Source: Cyclobacteriaceae bacterium
Lineage (GTDB): Bacteria; Bacteroidota; Bacteroidia; Cytophagales; Cyclobacteriaceae
DNA length: 5,588 nucleotides
NCBI GenBank assembly: GCA_030637245.1
Contig: DAOVVI010000148.1
Coordinates: 1 to 5,588, forward strand
Direction: 5' to 3'
Position numbers and translations under genes: made by a program. Below, one piece after another: positions 1-5,588 of the stretch (positions within the stretch are counted from its first letter, which is position 1; each line of letters begins with the position of its first letter). The notes beneath the pieces are model-generated. The model searched no databases. It had not been told where the DNA came from and saw nothing but the letters and a program-made list of their open reading frames with translations.

Positions 1-978
1 AGCTTCTTCATTACCAAAAGTTTCAGCTTTTGTAAACATTCGTTTTGGAAAATACCAACTTATGTAAAATGGAATTTGTGTTTTTGCACCAGGTTTCAGT
101 TTCATGTTAACTAAGAGCGAGCTGTTTCTGTCGGAAGTTTCATTATAAGCAACCGGTTTATATGCGCTGAACCACTGTTCAGTATTTTCTTTTATTTTTC
201 CATCGTCACTAAAATCATCCCAAAAAATATGAGTATCATCGCGCCATCTTCCAGGGAACCAATGCGTTTGAACCTGAGTATTTTTGGCTGTCGTGCCAAT
301 AATCATTGCGCCGTCATAATTGACCTCCATCCCATCAATGGCAGCAAATCTTAATCCTCTGATGGAATTACCCTCAAAGACTTCATTTATTATTTTTTTA
401 GCCTTAATTGGATTTTCAAGGTTTAAAGAAATTGAAAATTCGATGGTTTCATTGGTAGGGTTCTCAATATTCCAGTAAAACGCAACAATAGGAAAACTGC
501 TTTTGTCAAGATCTAATGGAATGAAAGGATTAAAACCTTCCATCGAAATATTTAACGGAATATCATCGTCCTGAAAGGTCCATTGAGGGAGAGGGAAATT
601 ATTTGTAAATATTACTTCTTTAAATCTCGGTAGTCCATAAACGTATTGGTGAGTGATTTCTTCATATGGAGGGAGTAACTCTCTTTCCAACAATTTTGCA
701 ACAGGATCATTTTCTCCATGTTTTACCCAAATGGAAAAAAATGATTTAATTGGTTTTCGCGACCTGTCAGGACGGTTAAATATTTCAATATGCTGAATAT
801 CTCCTCTTCCTCCGATGAGGATATCTCCTGTACCGATGCCTCCAATCGGTACTCTAAGTTTTTTTAGATATTTACCAGTGTAATGAATATAGTCTTGTTG
901 ATTAGCCTGGCTTAAGGTTGTAAATGAATAAAGGAATAAATACAATAAGGATAAAAGTAGAAATACGGTTCTATTCAT
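1..978 (-). CDS. GH116 family glycoside hydrolase (GBA2/beta-glucosidase type), N-terminal part, cut by window edge
   Basis: The frame is open from an ATG at 978-976 to base 1, giving 326 codons without a stop; the 3' end lies outside the window. Residues 1-25 form a Sec signal peptide (MNRT, then a Leu/Phe-rich core, then TLSQA), so the enzyme is exported. After it comes the GH116 N-terminal beta-sandwich domain: PIGGIGTGDI at 44-53 is the family hallmark, and NPFIPLD at 150-156, the ENPTNE segment at 172-177 and ISWYFPKR at 307-313 also fit. Known GH116 enzymes are retaining glycosidases acting on beta-glucosides, beta-xylosides or glucosylceramide. Their two catalytic acids sit in the C-terminal (alpha/alpha)6 domain, which is not visible here, so activity and exact specificity cannot be judged. 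The start is 18 bases after the GH78 stop on the same strand, so co-transcription is likely. No other start fits the signal peptide better. Confidence 0.88.
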   Translation of the reverse strand, partial: MNRTVFLLLSLLYLFLYSFTTLSQANQQDYIHYTGKYLKKLRVPIGGIGTGDILIGGRGDIQHIEIFNRPDRSRKPIKSFFSIWVKHGENDPVAKLLERELLPPYEEITHQYVYGLPRFKEVIFTNNFPLPQWTFQDDDIPLNISMEGFNPFIPLDLDKSSFPIVAFYWNIENPTNETIEFSISLNLENPIKAKKIINEVFEGNSIRGLRFAAIDGMEVNYDGAMIIGTTAKNTQVQTHWFPGRWRDDTHIFWDDFSDDGKIKENTEQWFSAYKPVAYNETSDRNSSLLVNMKLKPGAKTQIPFYISWYFPKRMFTKAETFGNEEA

Positions 979-996
979 TATTTAAATGCTGTTTTT

Positions 997-3174
997 CTAA
1001 TAAAAAAATTCTAATTTGTTTCCTCCGGATGATAGGAGAATGAGGCCGTTTGATACATTAATCTGCCGGCCATTAAGCCTGACCTCTTTATAATGCAGAG
1101 AGGAACAATTGAATTTTGTACCCATATTTCCGGGAATTTCTATAGTGAATGTGCCTTTGTTTTCATCCTTTTTGTATTCTCCAAAAATACTGCCCCGAAT
1201 GGTTGGAACTTTAATTTTTGACGAAGTAAGTTGAGACATTTGAGGTTTTATAATGCATTTTTCAAAACCCGGAAGTGTTGGCTGAATGCCCCATAGGTGT
1301 CGGGGAATAATGTTGGCAGGCGCCGCACCCCAGGCGTGGTTCCAGTCCGAATTGGGTTTGTATTTCATGTCCCAGGCTTCCATGGAAATCGTTGAACCTG
1401 ACGCAATCATATTCCACCAGCTCCGGTCATGCAGAGCAGTCATGAGTTCAAAGGCATATTCTGATTCTCCCGCCAAATAAAGTCCGTCCAACAAAAATTG
1501 AGAACCATAAACACTACAAGCCATTCCTCTTGATTTTATAAACTTAACGATGGATTTCATATGCTTTTCAGGAGCCAGACCAAAAGCCAGTGCAAACATA
1601 TTGGCATGAAGTGATGAATGCGTTGAGCCTTCGCCGTCAATGTAATACCCTTTCGCGGGATCAAGCAAACGATCATTGAAGGCTGTTTTAACCTTTTTTG
1701 ATCTCACTTCATAGAAATGGGCATCCTCCTCATGACCGATTGCCCTTGCCATCCCGGCCATGAGTTTTATACTATAATAATGAAAAGCATTAACTACCGT
1801 ATTGATTTCCTTAAATTCATAACCATCACGCTCACCTTCTTCAGTCGCCAGTTCCCAACCTGTATCTTTTTGCGCTGGAGGCCAATCCACAATGTCTCGA
1901 ATCCTCATTGTTGGATCTTTAAAACCCAGGTTTACAATCAACTCTTCCGTCTGATTTTCTTTGGAGGTATTTATCAAACCATCCTCTCTTGCCAGGTCCG
2001 TGAGTGTTTTGTATTTGAGTTTTTCCCAGTAATATTTGATCGCTTCTGTGTTTCCGGTGTACAGGTAATCATAGTAAAATAAAAGCGGTGTAAATAAAAT
2101 CCATTCAGTCGGCCATGTGGGTTTTTCCATGAAATAGTCATTAGTCAATCGGGCCATGGAATATTCACGGTCTGTACAATAATGTCCCAACTGATTGATA
2201 AAGGCATCAGCTTCATAGGGAATTCGTTCACGATCTCCGTCCACATAAATGCCGCAAAAGCTAGTTGCCTTCATGGAATATTTACACATTTCCCATACCC
2301 GATTCAACACGGTATCTGAGCAGGTGAAATAGCTTTCATTATCATCAAAAAAATAGCTGACAGCTTGGTGGCTGATATTATCTGCATCGAATTCAAAATT
2401 CACATTTTCCAATTCACAATATCGAAAAGGGGTTATGACGCCAATGGAATCTGGCAATAAAACAGCTTTTATATTTGTATTTCTCTTGTCCGAAGGCAGG
2501 GCTAAAGTATATTTTGATTGACCAGGATCCACTTTAAGTTTTAATTTCTGGTACCTTATGGAACCTTCTGGAGAATCATCTAATTGAAATGGCTTAGAAA
2601 TTTTTTCTCCAAGATGAATGATGATTGTCTCCTTTTTTGTGGGTTGGATGTCTAAAACAATAGTTCCAAAAGCATCTTTCCCAAAATCTACAAAATAATG
2701 TCCCTTTGATTTTTCTTTGATCAATACCGGAGTTCTATGTTCTACCAAAAAAGAATTACTTGTGGTAGTATAATTATTTAGTGAACCAGTCTTAAATTGC
2801 TGTATCACAGAATATTTTGATGAATTATCATTGGCATCCCAAATCTTTACTCTCCAGTAATAAGTTGAATTCCCTAAAAGAGGTTCTCCTTCATATTCAA
2901 TATTAATCGACTGGTTATTTGTTATTTTCCCAGAGTCCCAATAGTTCGGGCTGTTTTGATTTAATAGGTTTTTTGAAGACGCTGCTTGAATCTGATATGC
3001 CGTTTGCTTTTCGCATCCGGCAGGAACAATCCATGAAAAATCAGGTTGAACTTCTCGCAGCTCAATAAATTCCGGGCTTCTCAGAAATTCCACCATTAAT
3101 CCATAAGGAGTTGAATCCTGGGCTACACATGAATTAAGCACTAAAAAAAGAATTGGAGTTATAAAATTTTTCAT
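997..3174 (-). CDS. GH78 alpha-L-rhamnosidase-type glycoside hydrolase, lipoprotein
   Basis: Likely releases terminal alpha-L-rhamnose from glycans or glycosides at the cell envelope, by inversion. The frame is open up to an ATG at 3240 (747 residues), but I prefer the ATG at 3174 (725 residues). From there MKNF, a hydrophobic core and the lipobox LNSC make a clean lipoprotein signal; the longer start adds a 22-residue charged tail before it. In 747-residue numbering: an Fn3-like domain at about 48-152 (WDSGKI at 101-106, YYWRVKIWD at 127-135), a beta-sandwich at about 163-300, then the (alpha/alpha)6 catalytic barrel from about 300 to 655, and a C-terminal beta domain. The barrel holds DGDRER at 334-339, with E338 as the likely general acid and D345 following. 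STISMEAW at 616-623 gives E621 as the likely base, and NHAWGAAPA lies at 634-642. It lacks the extra N-terminal carbohydrate-binding-like domain of many family members. It is the first gene of the unit with GH116. Exact linkage specificity is unknown. Confidence 0.9.
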   Translation of the reverse strand: MKNFITPILFLVLNSCVAQDSTPYGLMVEFLRSPEFIELREVQPDFSWIVPAGCEKQTAYQIQAASSKNLLNQNSPNYWDSGKITNNQSINIEYEGEPLLGNSTYYWRVKIWDANDNSSKYSVIQQFKTGSLNNYTTTSNSFLVEHRTPVLIKEKSKGHYFVDFGKDAFGTIVLDIQPTKKETIIIHLGEKISKPFQLDDSPEGSIRYQKLKLKVDPGQSKYTLALPSDKRNTNIKAVLLPDSIGVITPFRYCELENVNFEFDADNISHQAVSYFFDDNESYFTCSDTVLNRVWEMCKYSMKATSFCGIYVDGDRERIPYEADAFINQLGHYCTDREYSMARLTNDYFMEKPTWPTEWILFTPLLFYYDYLYTGNTEAIKYYWEKLKYKTLTDLAREDGLINTSKENQTEELIVNLGFKDPTMRIRDIVDWPPAQKDTGWELATEEGERDGYEFKEINTVVNAFHYYSIKLMAGMARAIGHEEDAHFYEVRSKKVKTAFNDRLLDPAKGYYIDGEGSTHSSLHANMFALAFGLAPEKHMKSIVKFIKSRGMACSVYGSQFLLDGLYLAGESEYAFELMTALHDRSWWNMIASGSTISMEAWDMKYKPNSDWNHAWGAAPANIIPRHLWGIQPTLPGFEKCIIKPQMSQLTSSKIKVPTIRGSIFGEYKKDENKGTFTIEIPGNMGTKFNCSSLHYKEVRLNGRQINVSNGLILLSSGGNKLEFFY

Positions 3175-3302
3175 GACTTTGGGTTTATCACTAAAAATAA
3201 CGGGTTTAATCTTTAAAAACATAGTCTCACGCCGTTTCATATTTTTAATTTCACAAGCTGATATACTTTCGAATATTATTCAACAAATAAAAAAATTAAA
3301 AG
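3175..3302. promoter_or_regulatory. Divergent intergenic region between GH78 and DUF2141 genes
   Basis: These 128 bases separate two divergently oriented genes, so both promoters should lie here. Candidate elements are weak. On the minus strand, TTTG (complement of 3284-3287) is followed after 18 bases by TATATCAG (complement of 3258-3265), a partial match to the Bacteroidota -33/-7 pattern TTTG/TAnnTTTG. On the plus strand, TACTTTCG at 3264-3271 resembles a -7 box and would start RNA roughly 25 bases before the DUF2141 ATG; only TTTT at 3242-3245 stands in for its -33 box. An 11-base near-palindrome GAATATTATTC covers 3271-3281 and could be an operator or chance in AT-rich DNA. No Shine-Dalgarno sequence precedes either gene. 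The overlapping placement of the two candidates is inference. Confidence 0.3.
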
Positions 3303-3749
3303 ATGAAAAATTATCAAATTATTTCAGCAGTTCTTTTTGTAATAATGTGTTCATTTGTTCCATTTAATGCAAATTCTCAGCATAGCATTGAAAAGGCTAC
3401 ACTAAACCTGAAAGTAAAAAACATCAGTCATGAGCGGGGAGCTATATTTATTGCTGTTTATGATAAAAAGGAATTATATATGAAAGAGCGATTTTATGAA
3501 GATCGCGTGGGGGTTCACTCCAGGGAAGACATCGATGTAAAATTAAAATTACCCCTGGGGGAATATGCTGTATCTATTTTTCATGACGTCAACAATGACA
3601 ATGATCTTAACACCAATTTGTTGGGCATCCCTAAAGAGCCCTATGGATTTTCCAATAATTCCAGAAGTGCGTTTGGCCCACCTGATTTCGAAGCAGCCAC
3701 CTTCGACTTCAAAAAGGAAGGGTATGAAATGGAGATTATTTTGAAGTAG
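3303..3749 (+). CDS. DUF2141 domain-containing secreted protein
   Basis: A 148-residue protein starting at the ATG after an A-rich stretch (aaattaaaag) with no Shine-Dalgarno sequence. Residues 1-25 are a Sec signal peptide (MKNYQ, hydrophobic 6-21, then NANSQ), so the mature form is periplasmic or secreted. The rest matches the DUF2141 family over its full length: a beta-rich start (LNLKVKNI at 34-41, GAIFIAVYD at 46-54), LPLGEYAVSIFHDVNND at 83-99, then GIPKEPYGFSNN at 108-119 and FGPPDFEAATF at 124-134. These last segments are the most conserved part of the family. The Asp/Asn loop 95-103 (D95, N97, D99, D101, N103) looks like a calcium-type loop, which is my inference. The biochemical function of DUF2141 is not known to me. 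The gene is alone on its strand, divergent from GH78 and convergent with the PAP2 gene 36 bases away, so it is probably a single-gene transcript. Confidence 0.9.
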   Translation: MKNYQIISAVLFVIMCSFVPFNANSQHSIEKATLNLKVKNISHERGAIFIAVYDKKELYMKERFYEDRVGVHSREDIDVKLKLPLGEYAVSIFHDVNNDNDLNTNLLGIPKEPYGFSNNSRSAFGPPDFEAATFDFKKEGYEMEIILK

Positions 3750-3785
3750 ATTTTCAAAATTATTGCTTTTCATAAAATAGAAAAA
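3750..3785. other. Short convergent gap without a clear terminator
   Basis: These 36 AT-rich bases lie between the DUF2141 stop and the stop of the PAP2 gene on the other strand. The only pairing seen is GATTTTC at 3749-3755 against GAAAAATC at 3780-3787, an all-AT-like stem with a bulge that is too weak to call an intrinsic terminator. An 8-base direct repeat TCAAAATT occurs at 3754-3761 and 3786-3793. Transcripts from the two sides may overlap at their 3' ends. Confidence 0.4.
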
Positions 3786-4742
3786 TCAAAATTGATAAAC
3801 AATCCGGAATCCTCTTGCGCCAACATATTGAAACGGATAAACCTTTAATGTGGATTTAATGGGTTCGCCGGTCTTCAGACTTTCATTCGCTTTTTGGTGT
3901 TCACGAACTAGCGTTTGGGTCATGAAGTGCCCCAGCACTGCTCCATAAAATACATCGGATACCCAATGCGCATTTTGTGCCACACGTTGCACGCCAATCA
4001 CGCTGGCAGCAGCATAAATTGCTGGAGGCACCCATTTTTTCTCATAGTATTCTGCCGCTATGACTGCTGCTGAAGAAAAGGCAAGTACAGCATGACCGGA
4101 AGGAAATGAAGATTCTACATCGATCCATTCAGAAGGATCCTTCGTCCAGATCCAATTGAAATCGTTGTATTCCCCGCCATCCCTGGGTCGTGTCCGGCTG
4201 GCAATCCAGTTAATAGGATAGTGGATCGCACTAGTCACCACCTGGGCTTCAAGCACTTCCAAGCCGACTTTTTTTGCCCGGTCACTTTTGGCAATCAATC
4301 CGTAAACAATCGGGACAGCGCCAAAAAAAATGGGGATGGTCATGGCCTTGAATGGATTTAAAACCTCATTCATCCCATTAATAAAGTCAGAATCCTGATG
4401 CTCCAGAAAAAAATCATTAACGGGTTTATCTACTGTAAATACAAGTATGGCAGTCGCTGCCGCCGTGCCACCGAATATCAGCCAATCTTTTTTCTTCCAT
4501 CTTCCCGGCGCTATAATCAATTCTTTGGAATCGTGTAAATACCATTGAAAATAGGCTCCATTTAAGCGATGATCAAATTGAGCTGGAGCTGAAAAAAGGC
4601 CCTTTTTAGTTTTATTATTATTCTGCTTGGCAGCCTGGGCGTGGAGATAATCTGGTTTGATGCAAATCAAAAAAAACATAGGGATAATACATAGCAAAAA
4701 ATCGGATAGCCTGAGTTTTAATCTTCTATGTGCGTTGGTCAT
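3786..4742 (-). CDS. PAP2 family (phosphatidic acid phosphatase-like) membrane phosphatase
   Basis: An integral membrane phosphatase of the PAP2/acid phosphatase superfamily, which dephosphorylates lipid phosphates such as phosphatidate, phosphatidylglycerophosphate or undecaprenyl pyrophosphate. The exact substrate cannot be read from the sequence. The frame runs to an ATG at 4793 (335 residues). I prefer the ATG at 4742 (318 residues) because MTNAHRRLKLRLSD plus the hydrophobic FLLCIIPMFFLICI and DYLHAQA form a normal signal peptide, preceded in the long form by 17 unlike residues. In 335-residue numbering the motifs are RTRP at 200-203 (C1), PSGH at 231-234 (C2) and R270 with H276 and D280 in QRVAQNAHWVSD (C3). 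H234, R270, H276 and D280 are the expected catalytic residues. The usual C1 lysine is N195. Further hydrophobic segments lie at about 103-121, 152-168, 236-248, 256-268 and 279-294. The chain ends in GFRIVYQF. Probably monocistronic. Confidence 0.9.
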   Translation of the reverse strand: MTNAHRRLKLRLSDFLLCIIPMFFLICIKPDYLHAQAAKQNNNKTKKGLFSAPAQFDHRLNGAYFQWYLHDSKELIIAPGRWKKKDWLIFGGTAAATAILVFTVDKPVNDFFLEHQDSDFINGMNEVLNPFKAMTIPIFFGAVPIVYGLIAKSDRAKKVGLEVLEAQVVTSAIHYPINWIASRTRPRDGGEYNDFNWIWTKDPSEWIDVESSFPSGHAVLAFSSAAVIAAEYYEKKWVPPAIYAAASVIGVQRVAQNAHWVSDVFYGAVLGHFMTQTLVREHQKANESLKTGEPIKSTLKVYPFQYVGARGFRIVYQF

Positions 4743-4827
4743 TGGATCACAATAAAGTTGTCTATTTCCAGAGGCATTGATAACCCAATCCATTTAAAAT
4801 GAAAAGGATTAAAAATGAACCAAATAT

Positions 4828-4857
4828 CAAAGTAGCAATAAAGGAGTGAATTTCAAA
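4828..4857 (-). promoter_or_regulatory. Candidate Bacteroidota-type promoter for the PAP2 gene
   Basis: On the minus strand TTTG (complement of 4854-4857) is followed after 19 bases by TACTTTG (complement of 4828-4834). The Bacteroidota primary sigma factor pattern is TTTG, about 19 bases, then TAnnTTTG. The -7 box here is one base short of the pattern, but order and spacing fit. RNA would start near 4821, about 28 bases before the 4793 ATG and about 79 before the 4742 ATG, so it does not by itself decide the start codon. Confidence 0.35.
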
Positions 4858-4898
4858 AAAATGTGTTTAATCCTAGCACTATTTAAAATTTCAAAAAA
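4849..4898 (+). repeat. 12-base direct repeat AATTTCAAAAAA, two copies
   Basis: Identical copies lie at 4849-4860 and 4887-4898, 38 bases apart start to start. The first copy contains the proposed -33 box of the PAP2 promoter. In DNA this rich in A and T it may be chance or a recent local duplication; only two copies are present. Confidence 0.35.
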
Positions 4899-4900
4899 TT

Positions 4901-4928
4901 AGAAGCATCAACTTTTACAGATACTTCT
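4901..4928. repeat. Interrupted inverted repeat (9-base arms, 10-base loop)
   Basis: AGAAGCATC at 4901-4909 pairs with GATACTTCT at 4920-4928, with one mismatch and a 10-base loop. On the minus strand the hairpin would be followed by AATTTTTTG, so it looks like a weak intrinsic terminator in that direction, although no minus-strand gene lies before it. It could instead be an operator dyad upstream of either divergent gene. The stem is AT-rich and modest. Confidence 0.35.
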
Positions 4929-5002
4929 TTATGATTATGGAATTGTCAAATCTGTCCTTAGGTAAATAGACAAATAGGTTTATTGTTGGATAAATAAAAA
5001 AA

Positions 5003-5053
5003 ATGAAAACACTTTCTTGCTTGTTTAGTTTATACTTTTTTGTATCACTATGA
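5003..5053 (+). CDS. Possible 16-residue leader peptide overlapping the next gene start (tentative)
   Basis: An ATG at 5003 opens a frame encoding MKTLSCLFSLYFFVSL, and its TGA at 5051-5053 overlaps the ATG of the PQQ dehydrogenase gene (ATGA, 5050-5053). Such overlaps are typical of translational coupling, which would make sense in a genome without Shine-Dalgarno sites. The peptide resembles a signal-peptide core, so it could also be the remnant of an alternative N-terminus in another frame, or chance. A -7-like TAGGTTTA at 4975-4982 lies suitably upstream but lacks a TTTG partner. Nothing proves that it is translated. Confidence 0.2.
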   Translation: MKTLSCLFSLYFFVSL

Positions 5054-5588
5054 AAAGTTTAACCATGTATTCATTTATTGCCTCAATTCTATTCATCGTT
5101 GCTTGTGTAAGCAGTAATGATAATGATTTCAGAAAAAATATTGATGATAAAAACGATAACTTCATTTCCTCAGAAAAGCTGAATTATAAAGTTGACACCA
5201 TAGCAACAGGCCTTAATAATCCATGGGGGCTAACATTTCTTCCAAACAATGATTTATTGGTAACCGAACGGGATGGTGAAATTAGAATAATCCGGGACGA
5301 CAAACTTCTTGACAATAAAGTAAGTGGTGTTCCTGAAGTTTACGACAAGGGCCAGGGGGGATTGTTTGAAATAATTCTGCATCCGGATTATGAGTCCAAC
5401 GGTTGGCTCTATATCAGCTATGCTGCTCCTGGAAAAGGCGGTGGAAATACGGCGATTATGAGAGCCAAGTTGGGTGGCTTTAACCTGATCAATAATGAAG
5501 TGATTTTCCAGGCAGAGCCGTTTTTGAAAGGTGGAAATCATTTTGGGGGCAGAATGGAATTTGACAAAGAAGGATATCTGTATTTTTC
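5050..5588 (+). CDS. PQQ-dependent aldose (sugar) dehydrogenase, YliI/Asd-like lipoprotein, 3' end outside window
   Basis: Open from the ATG at 5050 to the right edge: 179 complete codons plus two bases. It belongs to the glucose/sorbosone dehydrogenase beta-propeller family, which oxidises aldoses to lactones with PQQ in the periplasm. MKSLTMYSF, a hydrophobic core and IVAC ending at C19 form a lipoprotein signal, then comes an Asp/Asn-rich linker to about residue 45. Family segments follow in order: LNNPWGLTFLPNNDLLVTER at 55-74, DGEIRII at 75-81, GQGGLFEIILHPDY at 101-114, GWLYISYA at 118-125 and GGNHFGGRMEFD at 161-172. H164 in NHFGGR corresponds to the catalytic base His of characterised soluble glucose dehydrogenase. 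The order and wording match E. coli YliI (aldose sugar dehydrogenase) more closely than the Acinetobacter glucose enzyme. An internal ATG at codon 6 would shorten the signal's start and is less likely. Roughly half the protein, including later PQQ and calcium ligands, is not visible. Confidence 0.9.
   Translation, partial: MKSLTMYSFIASILFIVACVSSNDNDFRKNIDDKNDNFISSEKLNYKVDTIATGLNNPWGLTFLPNNDLLVTERDGEIRIIRDDKLLDNKVSGVPEVYDKGQGGLFEIILHPDYESNGWLYISYAAPGKGGGNTAIMRAKLGGFNLINNEVIFQAEPFLKGGNHFGGRMEFDKEGYLYF

Larger units (their letters stand above)
4743..5049. other. AT-rich intergenic region between divergent PAP2 and PQQ dehydrogenase genes
   Basis: About 300 bases if the PAP2 gene starts at 4742, or 256 bases if it starts at 4793. 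No long ORF, tRNA or known riboswitch is recognisable. It holds a promoter candidate for the PAP2 gene (4828-4857), a 12-base direct repeat, an interrupted dyad at 4901-4928 and a 16-codon ORF at 5003-5053, each listed separately. For the plus strand gene, TAGGTTTA at 4975-4982 and TACTTTTT at 5033-5040 are -7-like, but neither has a good TTTG box at the right distance. Confidence 0.5.

Noticed and set aside
1286..1480. Plus-strand ORF of 64 codons inside the GH78 gene
   Set aside because: It is antisense to the GH78 catalytic barrel and C-terminal region, whose motifs are intact; the translation resembles no family.
1717..2082. Plus-strand ORF of 121 codons inside the GH78 gene
   Set aside because: Antisense to well-conserved GH78 sequence, odd composition rich in Phe, Ile and Cys, with no signal or domain.
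3175..3240. N-terminal extension of GH78 from the ATG at 3240
   Set aside because: It would bury the lipoprotein signal behind 22 charged and mixed residues and run close to the candidate promoter; the 3174 start gives a clean lipobox protein. Not fully excluded.
3173..3367. Plus-strand ORF of 64 codons spanning the divergent intergenic region
   Set aside because: It overlaps the GH78 start and the DUF2141 start in another frame and covers the promoter region; the AT-rich translation has no recognisable domain.
3549..3773. Minus-strand ORF of 74 codons over the DUF2141 gene
   Set aside because: It is the complement of the most conserved part of DUF2141 and has no features of its own.
3749..3787. 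Intrinsic terminator between the convergent DUF2141 and PAP2 genes
   Set aside because: The only stem is short, bulged and almost entirely A-T pairs, with no clear T-run after it.
5254..5541. Minus-strand ORF of 95 codons over the PQQ dehydrogenase gene
   Set aside because: It is antisense to sequence with strong family motifs such as NHFGGR and GQGG; the translation is not recognised.

Overview
The window reads as chromosomal DNA of a Bacteroidota bacterium, probably an environmental Cytophagales- or Flavobacteriia-like lineage. The evidence is AT-rich composition, no Shine-Dalgarno sequence in front of any gene, TTTG/TAnnTTTG-like promoter pieces, lipoprotein or Sec signals on every complete or 5'-complete gene, and a DUF2141 protein, a family I associate mainly with this phylum. 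This is an inference from gene content; there is no rRNA or marker gene here.

Layout: (1) Bases 1-3174, minus strand, hold a two-gene glycoside hydrolase unit. A GH78 alpha-L-rhamnosidase-type lipoprotein comes first, then 18 bases later a secreted GH116 protein (GBA2/beta-glucosidase family). The window edge cuts the GH116 gene so that only its N-terminal domain is visible. (2) Bases 3175-3302 are a divergent intergenic region. (3) Bases 3303-3749, plus strand, encode a small secreted DUF2141 protein. (4) Bases 3786-4742 (possibly to 4793), minus strand and convergent with DUF2141, encode a PAP2-family membrane phosphatase with an unusual first motif. (5) Bases 4743-5049 are an AT-rich region with a promoter candidate for the phosphatase, a short dyad, a direct repeat and a possible 16-codon leader ORF. 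(6) From 5050 to the right edge, plus strand, lies the N-terminal part of a lipoprotein PQQ-dependent aldose dehydrogenase (YliI/Asd-like).

How they may work together: GH78 and GH116 are probably co-transcribed and both exported. They would suit stepwise trimming of a glycan or glycoside carrying terminal alpha-L-rhamnose over a beta-linked glucose-type sugar. The PQQ enzyme would oxidise free aldoses in the periplasm, but it is on the other strand and separated by two unrelated genes, so any link is speculative. No SusC/SusD pair, regulator, transporter, mobile element, RNA gene or CRISPR array is visible. I see no convincing undescribed multi-gene system. The points most worth a look are the GH78-GH116 pairing, the Lys-to-Asn change in the PAP2 signature, and the ATGA-overlapping mini-ORF before the PQQ dehydrogenase.
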